DNA from: CAZIBG01 sp964536985
GTDB taxonomy: Bacteria; Patescibacteriota; Saccharimonadia; Saccharimonadales; AWTP1-31
Direction: 5' to 3'
DNA: 39,185 bases
Assembly: GCA_964536985.1 (NCBI GenBank)
Contig: CAZIBG010000006.1
Location: 1 to 39,185, forward strand
The position numbers and the translations under genes are program-made. This document shows, in pieces, positions 17,290-25,145 of the stretch. A model generated the notes under the pieces. The model was given only the letters and a program-made list of their open reading frames with translations, was not told the origin of the DNA and made no database searches. How positions within the stretch are numbered: the first letter of the stretch is position 1; each line of letters opens with the position of its first letter.

Positions 17290-19152
17290 ATGGATAAAAA
17301 ACCTTTCAAACCCAAGCAACTCCCCGGAAAAAATAATCGTGCTGGCATGAAAAATGTCGGCTTTATAGCTCTCCTTATACTATTCGGACTGGTAATTTAT
17401 GCCTCAATGTCACAACCGGACCAGCTTAAGAGCGTGGCATTCTCCGATGTAATTGCCCGTGCCAACAAGGGGCAGGTTCAGAAGATCGACATCAAGGGTA
17501 ATAACCTCGAAATCACCAAAAAGGGCGAAGATAAAGCCACCGAAAAATCATACAAAGAAGCTGGCAGTAGTATTTACGAGCAAGGCCTTACTAACCGATC
17601 TGTTGAGGTTAACCCACAGCCAGAGTCACAGAGCACTAGTTTCTGGCTTAACCTGGCCGGTATTGTTGGCCCTGTGATCCTGTTTAGTGCAGTTCTATTC
17701 TTCTTCTTGCGCAGTGCCCAGGGTCAGGGTAACCAGGCTATGAGCTTTGGAAAGAGCAAGGCTAGGTTATATGGAAACGAAAAAGACAAAGTTACCTTCA
17801 AAGATATCGCAGGGTCTGATGAGGCCAAGGTAGACCTAGCCGAAATCGTTGAATTCCTTAAGTTTCCTAAAAAGTTTGAATCGGTTGGAGCCAAGATTCC
17901 TAAGGGCGTGCTATTGGTCGGTCCTCCAGGAACAGGTAAAACTATGTTGGCTCGTGCCGTTGCTGGCGAAGCAAACGCGCCGTTCTTTAGTATTTCTGGT
18001 TCAGAGTTCGTAGAAATGTTTGTCGGAGTTGGTGCTAGTCGCGTTCGTGACTTATTTGCAAAGGCAAAAAAGAATGCGCCATGTATTATCTTTATTGACG
18101 AAATTGACGCTGTCGGCCGTAAGCGTGGTAGCGGTATGGGCGGTGGTCACGACGAACGAGAACAAACCCTTAACCAGATTCTGGTAGAGATGGATGGCTT
18201 CGAGCAAGGTACAAATGTTATTGTGCTTGCCGCTACTAACCGTGCCGATGTTCTGGACTCTGCATTGCAGCGCCCAGGTCGTTTTGACCGTAAGGTTAAT
18301 ATTGATCTTCCCGATCGTAAAGACCGCGAAGCTATTCTAAAGATTCATTTCGCAAAAAAGCCTCTCGCCAAAAATGTCGACCTCAGCGCCCTGGCTGGTA
18401 AGTCGGCAGGATCATCAGGTGCAGATCTTGGAAATATTGCTAACGAAGCGGCTATTATTGCGGCTCGTAATAATCGTAAAGAAATCATCCAGGATGATGT
18501 TACTGCGGCGTTCGAAAAAGTTGCTATCGGCCCAGAGCGTAAAAGCAAGGTCATGAGTGAGCACGAAAAAGAGATGACCGCTTACCACGAAGCTGGACAT
18601 GCCATAGTTGGTCATGTGCTGCCGCATAGTGATATGGTTCACAAAGTTACCATTATTCCACGAGGCGGAACAGGTGGCGTCACTTGGTTTATCCCGCCAG
18701 AAGATAAAAGCTACCATTCCATTCTGGAGTACAAGGACATTTTGGCTCGTATGCTCGGTGGTCGTATTGCCGAAGAGGTTATGTATGGCCGCGACAACGT
18801 TACAACTGGTGCCGGAAGCGACTTGCAGAAAGCAGCTGAGTTGGCCCGCGACATGGTTATTAACCAAGGAATGGGTAATAAGCTCCGAGACCAGGTTTTC
18901 CATATTGACGAAGGCATGATGATGGAACGCATGATGCACGAAAAGCAATATTCCGACGAGACGGCTAAGATCATCGACGACGAAGTCGAAGCGCTCATCA
19001 CCGAAGCTGCTAGCCGAGCCCGCATTGTAATTAAGGCCAACAAGACGTCCCTAGAGGAGCTCAAAGATCGCTTACTTAAAAAAGAAACAGTCGAAGCCGA
19101 CGAAGTTCTCGAAGTGCTTAAAAGTTCTAAGCTCCCGGCAGAACTCAAATAG
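17290..19152 (+). CDS. ftsH: ATP-dependent zinc metalloprotease FtsH
   Basis: FtsH is a membrane-bound hexameric AAA+ protease that unfolds and degrades membrane and short-lived cytoplasmic proteins. The 620 residues are a normal length. Visible parts are a first membrane helix (about 22-40), an outer loop, a second helix (about 118-140), Walker A GPPGTGKT starting at 211, Walker B IIFIDEIDAVG, the second region of homology ending RPGRFDR, and the zinc protease motif HEAGH (His433, Glu434, His437) with the third ligand Asp probably in GAGSDLQ. All key residues are present. The gene stands alone behind its own promoter, between two surface protein genes, and may help to control membrane protein quality for them (inference). 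Confidence 0.97.
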   Translation: MDKKPFKPKQLPGKNNRAGMKNVGFIALLILFGLVIYASMSQPDQLKSVAFSDVIARANKGQVQKIDIKGNNLEITKKGEDKATEKSYKEAGSSIYEQGLTNRSVEVNPQPESQSTSFWLNLAGIVGPVILFSAVLFFFLRSAQGQGNQAMSFGKSKARLYGNEKDKVTFKDIAGSDEAKVDLAEIVEFLKFPKKFESVGAKIPKGVLLVGPPGTGKTMLARAVAGEANAPFFSISGSEFVEMFVGVGASRVRDLFAKAKKNAPCIIFIDEIDAVGRKRGSGMGGGHDEREQTLNQILVEMDGFEQGTNVIVLAATNRADVLDSALQRPGRFDRKVNIDLPDRKDREAILKIHFAKKPLAKNVDLSALAGKSAGSSGADLGNIANEAAIIAARNNRKEIIQDDVTAAFEKVAIGPERKSKVMSEHEKEMTAYHEAGHAIVGHVLPHSDMVHKVTIIPRGGTGGVTWFIPPEDKSYHSILEYKDILARMLGGRIAEEVMYGRDNVTTGAGSDLQKAAELARDMVINQGMGNKLRDQVFHIDEGMMMERMMHEKQYSDETAKIIDDEVEALITEAASRARIVIKANKTSLEELKDRLLKKETVEADEVLEVLKSSKLPAELK

Positions 19153-19201
19153 ACCCTGACCCCTTGGAGAAGCATCGTTCTTATGCTTAAATGTAGGGTA
19201 G

Positions 19202-21037
19202 ATGTTCACAAACAATAAAAATCTCAAACTATTCGCATTGTCTATAATCGTTGGTTCAGCTGTAATTCTGTTTGGCACCGGACGTGCCAGCGCTGCAACG
19301 CTAACAGTGAGTGGAAGCTGTACTTTATCCGAAGCTATTACGGCTATTAATGATGCCGACAGCGGTGCGACCGGCTGCAACGAAAATGGAGCTTATGGCA
19401 CCAACGATACTATCACGCTTCCATCAGGTACTACTACCGTATCTGCCGATCTTCCAAACATTACAAAAACTATAGTCATAAGCGGATCAAGTGTATCGGC
19501 AACTACTGTCGATATGGGTAACAATACCGGTTTTTCGGCTCAGTATAACTCAAACCAAAACACTAAGAATTTCACAATTAAGAATATGAGCATCGTCAAT
19601 TCCAAAGACTTCGCCATCAAGTTGGTTGGAATCCTATCTGCATCACTAGAGAACTTAGATGTCTCTAATTCGGGTGAAGCTATCGCTATTCGAGAGACGC
19701 AAGAAATTAGCATTAAAAACTCGCTCATCCATAACAACGCCGGCTCAAACTCAGGGCTAGGCGTTGGCGTTACCGCCCAGCTAGGCACGTACCTTGCCGA
19801 TAAAGAACTGGGCATAGACGTAGATGGTCTTAGGGTTATTGATAACTCTGGCGAAATGGTTGGGCTTTATATTGAGCCACTAAACTACCAGCTTGGCACC
19901 AACGATACTGAACTTAATGGCAGCACTATAGTTCGAATTCATAATAGCGTCGTATCTAATAACCAGGCACGATCTGCCTCAGGTATTTTGGTGGTACAGG
20001 GTACTGGTCCGGCATCACCGAACACAGTTGATATTAGTGTCGATTCCACTACGGTGGCCAACAATACTGTCACGGTCGTTGATCCGCAGGTGGTTGTGGG
20101 TGTGTCGTATCTCCCTGTTGTTTCGGGCTTTATGTTTACTGGCGTCCTAAGCTCTTCACAGCACTTCAAGAATGTCACTGTAGCTTATAATGCGGTTATA
20201 AATCCGGCGCCCGATAATAGGAATTCCTTGGCTGGTTTTCTGGGGTCTTTAGGAATCAATGGCAGTAATCTGAATATTATTAATACAACCGTCGTTGGCA
20301 ATACCGTGACCCAACCATCGGCGAATTCTCTGATACCGGCATTCTTTGCGACTAAGGTTGGCCTCAATCAAAACTATCAGCCTATTTCTGCAGAGACCGG
20401 TTCGACTGCCACCAATGTACTTATTGCTCAAAATAAGTTTAACGGCCAGTCTTATAGCTGCGCAAACAATGCCGATACAACTATATTGGGATTCAACTTG
20501 GGCTCGTTTGATTTAACACCAACTAACCTCGGCCATAATATGTCCGATGATCAAACATGTACAGCCTATACCTACGTTGCAAATCTATACGATACAATTG
20601 CACACGAAGTCGCCGATAACGGCGGGCCCGTACCGACCATCAAGTTACTACCGGGTTCACCTGCAATCAATGGAGGTGGCCAGGTACTGGGGATTACTAC
20701 CGATGCACGAGGAGTGGTTCGTGACGGCTATTACAGCATAGGCGCGTACCAGGGCCAGCTACTGGCAGCAACCACCACAACTGATAACTCTACGTTAGCA
20801 AAAACCGGTATGGTAATTATTATCCCTTCAGTCATACTCGGTGCGATAATATTGTTTGCTCTCGTTTACACTTTCTTGGATTACCGAAAGCACCGTAAAC
20901 CATTAGTTCAAGCCGATCCATTTGCTCGAAAAACCTACACCTACGGTCATCATATAAAGACGGTCACCATCCCAGTTATGCGATATCGACTTCACATTAC
21001 GATTAATAAGAATTCCTCCAGTTTTAAGAAATTCTAG
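19202..21037 (+). CDS. CSLREA-type surface protein with LAxTG motif and conserved inner tail (copy 2)
   Basis: This paralogue (611 residues) of the protein at 4778-6529 has a signal peptide (cut near ASA, residue 31), a CSLREA-like segment (SGSCTLSEAITAIN, 37-50), an Asn/Ser-rich beta-helix with right-handed repeats, and a block typical of choice-of-anchor Q proteins (ADNGGPVPTIKLLPGSPAI). LAKTG is at 532-536, followed by a membrane helix (about 537-562) and an inner tail with DYRKHRKPL, GHHIKTVTIP and RYRLHI, nearly the same as in copy 1. The beta-helix regions have diverged much more than the tails. A -10-like TATGCT lies 14 bases before the ATG. It probably acts on the cell surface in adhesion. 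Whether sortase cuts at LAKTG is not shown. Confidence 0.8.
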   Translation: MFTNNKNLKLFALSIIVGSAVILFGTGRASAATLTVSGSCTLSEAITAINDADSGATGCNENGAYGTNDTITLPSGTTTVSADLPNITKTIVISGSSVSATTVDMGNNTGFSAQYNSNQNTKNFTIKNMSIVNSKDFAIKLVGILSASLENLDVSNSGEAIAIRETQEISIKNSLIHNNAGSNSGLGVGVTAQLGTYLADKELGIDVDGLRVIDNSGEMVGLYIEPLNYQLGTNDTELNGSTIVRIHNSVVSNNQARSASGILVVQGTGPASPNTVDISVDSTTVANNTVTVVDPQVVVGVSYLPVVSGFMFTGVLSSSQHFKNVTVAYNAVINPAPDNRNSLAGFLGSLGINGSNLNIINTTVVGNTVTQPSANSLIPAFFATKVGLNQNYQPISAETGSTATNVLIAQNKFNGQSYSCANNADTTILGFNLGSFDLTPTNLGHNMSDDQTCTAYTYVANLYDTIAHEVADNGGPVPTIKLLPGSPAINGGGQVLGITTDARGVVRDGYYSIGAYQGQLLAATTTTDNSTLAKTGMVIIIPSVILGAIILFALVYTFLDYRKHRKPLVQADPFARKTYTYGHHIKTVTIPVMRYRLHITINKNSSSFKKF

Positions 21038-21108
21038 TTTGCCGGTTGAATCATAACTGCGGATCGGCGATACTAGTACTAGCTATGCAAAAACAAATAG
21101 ATTACCAG

Positions 21109-21114
21109 TATAAA
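21109..21114 (+). promoter_or_regulatory. -10 box of murJ
   Basis: TATAAA ends 14 bases before ATG 21129, giving a short leader of about 8 bases without a Shine-Dalgarno site. Confidence 0.45.
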
Positions 21115-21128
21115 TCTCGGAACGCTTA

Positions 21129-22730
21129 ATGAAGAAGATGATCCGTCGCGTTAATAGTAAATTGTCTATTGGCAATGCCGCCGCTTTGCTAGTGGTATCT
21201 TCATTGATCGGCCAGGTACTAGGCTTCTTGCGTGTGAAGCTGATCAATGGCAACTTCCCATCTGGCGGTGGTGGAAGCACCGACGCTTTCTTTGCTGCAT
21301 CTAAAATACCTGACTTCTTCTTCTTTACTATCGCTGCCGGAGCTTTGGGAGTGGCCTTTATGCCGATATTGGCCGACCACCTGTATAAGCATGACAAGAA
21401 GGGTGTTTGGGAGCTTTCTTCCAGCCTAATGAACTTCCTAGCAGTCATTATGTTCTTTGTAGGCCTGGTCATTTTTGTATTTGCGGAGTCTTTGATCCAC
21501 CGTTTTGTGGCACCTTCAATGGACGGAGAGCAACTTCATAACGCGACAATCATTATGCGTTTCATCGCCTTTAACCCGCTGTTATTTACCATCAGCGGTG
21601 TATTGATCAGTGTCCAGCAAACCTTTGGTCGGTTCTTCTTTTACGCCATTGCCCCGCTGATCTATAACCTATCGATCATCGTTAGTATTTTTGTCTTTAG
21701 GGACAACTTAGGATTAATTGGTCTCGGTGTTGGAGCCTTTATCGGAGCTATATTACAGCTATGCATAGCTAGTCTTGGCTTAATTGGACTAGACTTTAAG
21801 TATCGTCGTTTAATTAATTTTAATGCCCCTGACTTCAGAAAAATTCTGCGACAGCTACCGCCTCGTTCTATCGACCAGGGAATCATGGGTATCAACAGCA
21901 TTGTTGACACCAACTTTGCTCGTCGGCTGGGAACAGGGAACATCACCTTCTACGAGAACGCCTATACGTTACATACTGCACCGACACTGCTAATCGGAAC
22001 GGCAATATCTTCGGCAGTTTTCCCGCACTTTAATAAATCGGTAGCCCAGGGTAAGATGACTGAGTTCCGTCAGGAATTCTTGCAGGTGCTACGAATTATG
22101 ATTTGGATAACAACTCCTGTAGTTGTGGTTTGCTTCTTTGGTCGAGGCTATTTTGCACGCATGATCTATAGCCAGAACTCTAGGGAGATTGCTGCTATCT
22201 TTGGATTCTTGGTTGGAGCTATCTTCTTCCGTACGCTTTATACAATTGTTTCCCGTTATTTCTACGCCCAAAAAGATACCTGGACGCCATTGATCGATTC
22301 ATTATTCGCAATCGGCTTGAATGTCGTTTTAGTAATGCATTTGTCACGACCCGAGAACTACGGCATTACCGGTATCGCTTTGGCCGAATCTCTAGTCGCA
22401 GGCTGTCAGCTACTTATCCTTACGACGATCTTGCTCATTCGTGATCCAAAGCTTTTTGATATGAAGTTCTTTGGTGGAGTCGGTCGCATCATATCGATCA
22501 CCGGATTTAGCGTTATGGCAACGTACCTAATGGTAAAAATCTTCCCACTTAATATCACCGACACCGGATTTATTACGCTGGGCTTTAAGCTGTCACTTAT
22601 CGCTGGTGTGACGCTTGCTGTTCACTTGGGTCTATCGTCGTTATTCGGGCTAGAAGAAGCTGAGCCGATCATTCGCAAACTCAAGCAAATCGGCAAGCTC
22701 ATAATGCGCCCTGTTAAAATTCAGGAATAG
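21129..22730 (+). CDS. murJ: Lipid II flippase MurJ
   Basis: MurJ is the MOP-superfamily flippase that moves lipid II across the inner membrane for peptidoglycan synthesis. The 533-residue protein is hydrophobic, with many membrane helices consistent with the family's 14. Family segments include the N-terminal SLIGQVLGFLRVKLI, the DAFFAASKIPDFFF stretch, GALGVAFMPILADH and ISSAVFPHFNKSVAQG. The gene follows the second CSLREA protein gene after 91 bases and precedes lepA by 24. Its presence says that the cell makes peptidoglycan, in line with Saccharibacteria having a Gram-positive-type envelope. Confidence 0.93.
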   Translation: MKKMIRRVNSKLSIGNAAALLVVSSLIGQVLGFLRVKLINGNFPSGGGGSTDAFFAASKIPDFFFFTIAAGALGVAFMPILADHLYKHDKKGVWELSSSLMNFLAVIMFFVGLVIFVFAESLIHRFVAPSMDGEQLHNATIIMRFIAFNPLLFTISGVLISVQQTFGRFFFYAIAPLIYNLSIIVSIFVFRDNLGLIGLGVGAFIGAILQLCIASLGLIGLDFKYRRLINFNAPDFRKILRQLPPRSIDQGIMGINSIVDTNFARRLGTGNITFYENAYTLHTAPTLLIGTAISSAVFPHFNKSVAQGKMTEFRQEFLQVLRIMIWITTPVVVVCFFGRGYFARMIYSQNSREIAAIFGFLVGAIFFRTLYTIVSRYFYAQKDTWTPLIDSLFAIGLNVVLVMHLSRPENYGITGIALAESLVAGCQLLILTTILLIRDPKLFDMKFFGGVGRIISITGFSVMATYLMVKIFPLNITDTGFITLGFKLSLIAGVTLAVHLGLSSLFGLEEAEPIIRKLKQIGKLIMRPVKIQE

Positions 22731-22739
22731 CCCCACCTC

Positions 22740-22748
22740 TGTTATAAT
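22740..22748 (+). promoter_or_regulatory. Extended -10 promoter of leaderless lepA
   Basis: TGT-TATAAT is followed by six bases and the lepA ATG, so the expected start of transcription is the A of the start codon. A weak -35 (TTCAGG) lies 17 bp upstream, inside the murJ 3' end. Confidence 0.7.
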
Positions 22749-22754
22749 GGTCTG

Positions 22755-24533
22755 ATGCAATCAAAGATCCGTAACTTCTGTATCATCGCGCACATCGATC
22801 ACGGCAAGAGTACGCTTGCCGACCGTTTGCTAGAAATCACTGGCACGGTTCTTAAGCGCGACATGAAGTCACAGCTGCTGGACAAGATGGATCTAGAGCG
22901 TGAACGCGGCATTACTATCAAGCTGGCCCCTGTCAGAATGAACTATCAAGGTTACGAACTTAACCTTATTGACACCCCGGGACACGTCGACTTTAGCTAC
23001 GAAGTTTCTCGTAGCCTCGAAGCCTGCGAAGGAGCAATACTAGTGGTCGATGCCAGCCAAGGCATTCAGGCCCAAACATTAGCCAACGTCTACTTGGCAA
23101 TGGCAGCCGACCTGACAATTATTCCTGTGCTTAACAAGATCGACTTACCAGCGGCAGACGTAGAACGCGTCAGTGCCGAGGTTATCGCGCTACTTGGCTG
23201 TAAAAAAGAAGATATCCTGCACATTAGCGCCAAGACAGGGCAGGGGGTAGAAGCGGTACTGGATAAGATCATTAATGATTTAGGCGAGCCAAAAGGTAAT
23301 GCCGATGCACCAACCCGAGCATTGATATTTGATAGCTATTACGATGATTATCGTGGAGTTGTACTGTATGTCCGCGTATTCGATGGATCAATAGCCAAGG
23401 GATCGGAAATTAAAATGATGGCCACCAGTGCTCACGGGCTGGCGCTAGAAGTCGGATCGCTCTCTCCGTCACTTGTTCCGGCAAAAGAGCTAAGGGCCGG
23501 CGAGATTGGCTACATCGTTACTAACCTGCGCAGTACTCGTGAGGCTAAAGTGGGAGATACTGTAACGCTATCCAAAGTGCCTGCCGAAGAAGCTCTACCG
23601 GGCTATAAAGACGTCAAGCCATTCGTATATGCCGGCATCTTCCCCGATAGTAACGAAAATTACCAGACACTTAAAGATGCTATCGAAAAACTTAGTCTCA
23701 GCGATTCTGCATTGCAGTTTACTCCAGAGAACTCGCCAGTGCTGGGCTTTGGTGTGCGTGTTGGTTTCTTAGGCTTGCTTCATATGGATATCGTCAAGGA
23801 GCGATTGGAGCGTGAGTACGACCTAGATCTAGTTATCACCAACCCCTCTACCGATTACCAGGTGACGCTTAACAATAAAACCGAGATAGACATGAAGAGC
23901 GCTTCCGATCTGCCAGACCCCTCTCAAATACAAGAGATCCGCGAGCCATGGATCCAGGGCGAAGTCGTTGTCCCCAAGGAATACGTTGGAGGTGTTATTC
24001 AGCTTATCTCTAGCAAGCGTGGCATCCAAAAGAACCTTGGATATGTTGATGCCCAGCTAGCGCTGGTATCCTTCGAGGCGCCATTGGCTAACCTGCTTAC
24101 TGACTTCTATGACCAGCTAAAGAGTGTTACCAGCGGTTACGGTAGCTTTAACTACGAACTAGACGATTACCGCGCCGAAGACCTTGTTAAGGTCGACTTT
24201 TACGTTGCCGGCGAGCCCGTTGATGCCCTTAGTGTTATGGTCCACCGTAGCGAATCTCAGCGCCTTGGTCGAGAGACTGTAGAGAAGCTTAAGGAGGTTA
24301 TTCCTCGACAAAACTTCCAGGTGCCATTACAAGCAGGAATCGGTGGAAAATTCATTGCCCGTGCCGACATATCGGCTTACCGTAAAGATGTTACTACTGG
24401 TCTGTACGGTGGTGATGTCAGCCGCAAAAAGAAGGTTTTAGCTAAACAGGCTAAAGGTAAGAAACGCATGAAGCGATTCGGTAAAGTCGATATTCCAGCC
24501 GAAGCATTTACGGTGATGCTCAAAAGAGATTAA
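22755..24533 (+). CDS. lepA: Elongation factor 4 (LepA)
   Basis: LepA/EF4 is a ribosome-associated translational GTPase linked to initiation and elongation under stress. The 592-residue protein has G1 AHIDHGKST near the N-terminus, the switch I segment RERGITIK, G3 DTPGHVDF, G4 NKIDLP, and the LepA-specific C-terminal domain ending in the Lys-rich block (KKKVLAKQAKGKKRMK) followed by VDIPAEAFTVML. Length and motifs are normal. The leaderless start agrees with the extended -10 box six bases upstream. It is followed by a hairpin that serves mainly the convergent gene. Confidence 0.97.
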   Translation: MQSKIRNFCIIAHIDHGKSTLADRLLEITGTVLKRDMKSQLLDKMDLERERGITIKLAPVRMNYQGYELNLIDTPGHVDFSYEVSRSLEACEGAILVVDASQGIQAQTLANVYLAMAADLTIIPVLNKIDLPAADVERVSAEVIALLGCKKEDILHISAKTGQGVEAVLDKIINDLGEPKGNADAPTRALIFDSYYDDYRGVVLYVRVFDGSIAKGSEIKMMATSAHGLALEVGSLSPSLVPAKELRAGEIGYIVTNLRSTREAKVGDTVTLSKVPAEEALPGYKDVKPFVYAGIFPDSNENYQTLKDAIEKLSLSDSALQFTPENSPVLGFGVRVGFLGLLHMDIVKERLEREYDLDLVITNPSTDYQVTLNNKTEIDMKSASDLPDPSQIQEIREPWIQGEVVVPKEYVGGVIQLISSKRGIQKNLGYVDAQLALVSFEAPLANLLTDFYDQLKSVTSGYGSFNYELDDYRAEDLVKVDFYVAGEPVDALSVMVHRSESQRLGRETVEKLKEVIPRQNFQVPLQAGIGGKFIARADISAYRKDVTTGLYGGDVSRKKKVLAKQAKGKKRMKRFGKVDIPAEAFTVMLKRD

Positions 24534-24565
24534 TCACCAACCCGTAAATTCATTCAGAAATAAAA

Positions 24566-24593
24566 AAAGTTCCAGTGTTTAGACTGGAACTTT
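24566..24593 (-). terminator. Rho-independent terminator of the small membrane protein gene
   Basis: A perfect 11-bp stem (AAAGTTCCAGT with ACTGGAACTTT) encloses a 6-base loop. On the minus strand it is followed by a T-rich tract (TTTTTTTATTT with the stem end), the classic intrinsic terminator. On the plus strand the downstream tract is only TTCC, so termination of lepA would be weak. Confidence 0.85.
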
Positions 24594-24610
24594 CCTAAAT
24601 CAGAGCGCGA

Positions 24611-25081
24611 TTAACGGATTACAATACGTGTAGCTGTTTGGTCGCTATCTTTGCCTTGAGTCAGGACAGTAACTGGTGCATTTTTTCCAACATCTTTTAT
24701 ACTAAGTGTTTTGTCGCCCTTGGTGACAACCGTTTTGTCAGTAACAATAATGGTCTTTTCTTTGCCATTAGTCTGCTTAACCTTGACCGAGGTGTCGCTA
24801 ACGCCACTTACCTTACCAAGTACGGTACTTGGGAAGAGAGGATTGTCCGATATGGCGTTAAGCGGGTTAATAAAGTCGGTAACTTTCTTGACGGCCAATC
24901 GGGCGCCTTCGCGTTTACCCATCTGGAAGCCGGCAAAATATCCGCCGCCAGCAGAAATCGTTATAACAATGGCAACCATCAAAACTGTCTGCAAAATATC
25001 GCGCTTAATTCGCACGTTCTTTGAATTTGGTTGACCGTCTTGTGTACTGGCTTGCATGTGAGCTCCTCGTTTTCGTTTCAT
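24611..25081 (-). CDS. Single-pass membrane protein with DUF5666-like outer domain
   Basis: The 156-residue protein has a basic inner N-terminus, one membrane helix (about 30-51, ending GGGYFAGFQMGKREG) and an outer C-terminal beta domain (about 88-156). In that domain VLGKVSGVSDTSVKVK, KTIIVTDKTVVTKG and APVTVLTQG resemble the small barrel of DUF5666 proteins. The function is unknown. The extended -10 TGG-TACAAT lies 12 bases before the ATG, and a strong terminator ends the unit, so it is monocistronic. It is divergent from the second giant receptor with a 64-base spacer, so the two may be regulated together (inference). Confidence 0.75.
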   Translation of the reverse strand: MKRKRGAHMQASTQDGQPNSKNVRIKRDILQTVLMVAIVITISAGGGYFAGFQMGKREGARLAVKKVTDFINPLNAISDNPLFPSTVLGKVSGVSDTSVKVKQTNGKEKTIIVTDKTVVTKGDKTLSIKDVGKNAPVTVLTQGKDSDQTATRIVIR

Positions 25082-25093
25082 AATTTTAAATCC

Positions 25094-25102
25094 ATTGTAC
25101 CA
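25094..25102 (-). promoter_or_regulatory. Extended -10 promoter of the small membrane protein gene
   Basis: On the minus strand TGG-TACAAT ends 12 bases before ATG 25081, leaving a leader of about 6 bases. Confidence 0.55.
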
Positions 25103-25134
25103 TAAGCATAATGTTTGTTATTGTATATGTAACA

Positions 25135-25140
25135 GATAAT
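25135..25140 (+). promoter_or_regulatory. Candidate -10 of the second giant receptor
   Basis: GATAAT ends 5 bases before ATG 25146, compatible with a leaderless message. No Shine-Dalgarno site is seen. A good -35 is lacking, so this is tentative. Confidence 0.4.
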
Positions 25141-25145
25141 AAGAT

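Noticed and set aside
18415..18948. 177-codon minus-strand frame inside ftsH
   Set aside because: It is antisense to highly conserved AAA+/protease motifs; the open frame follows from codon use of ftsH.
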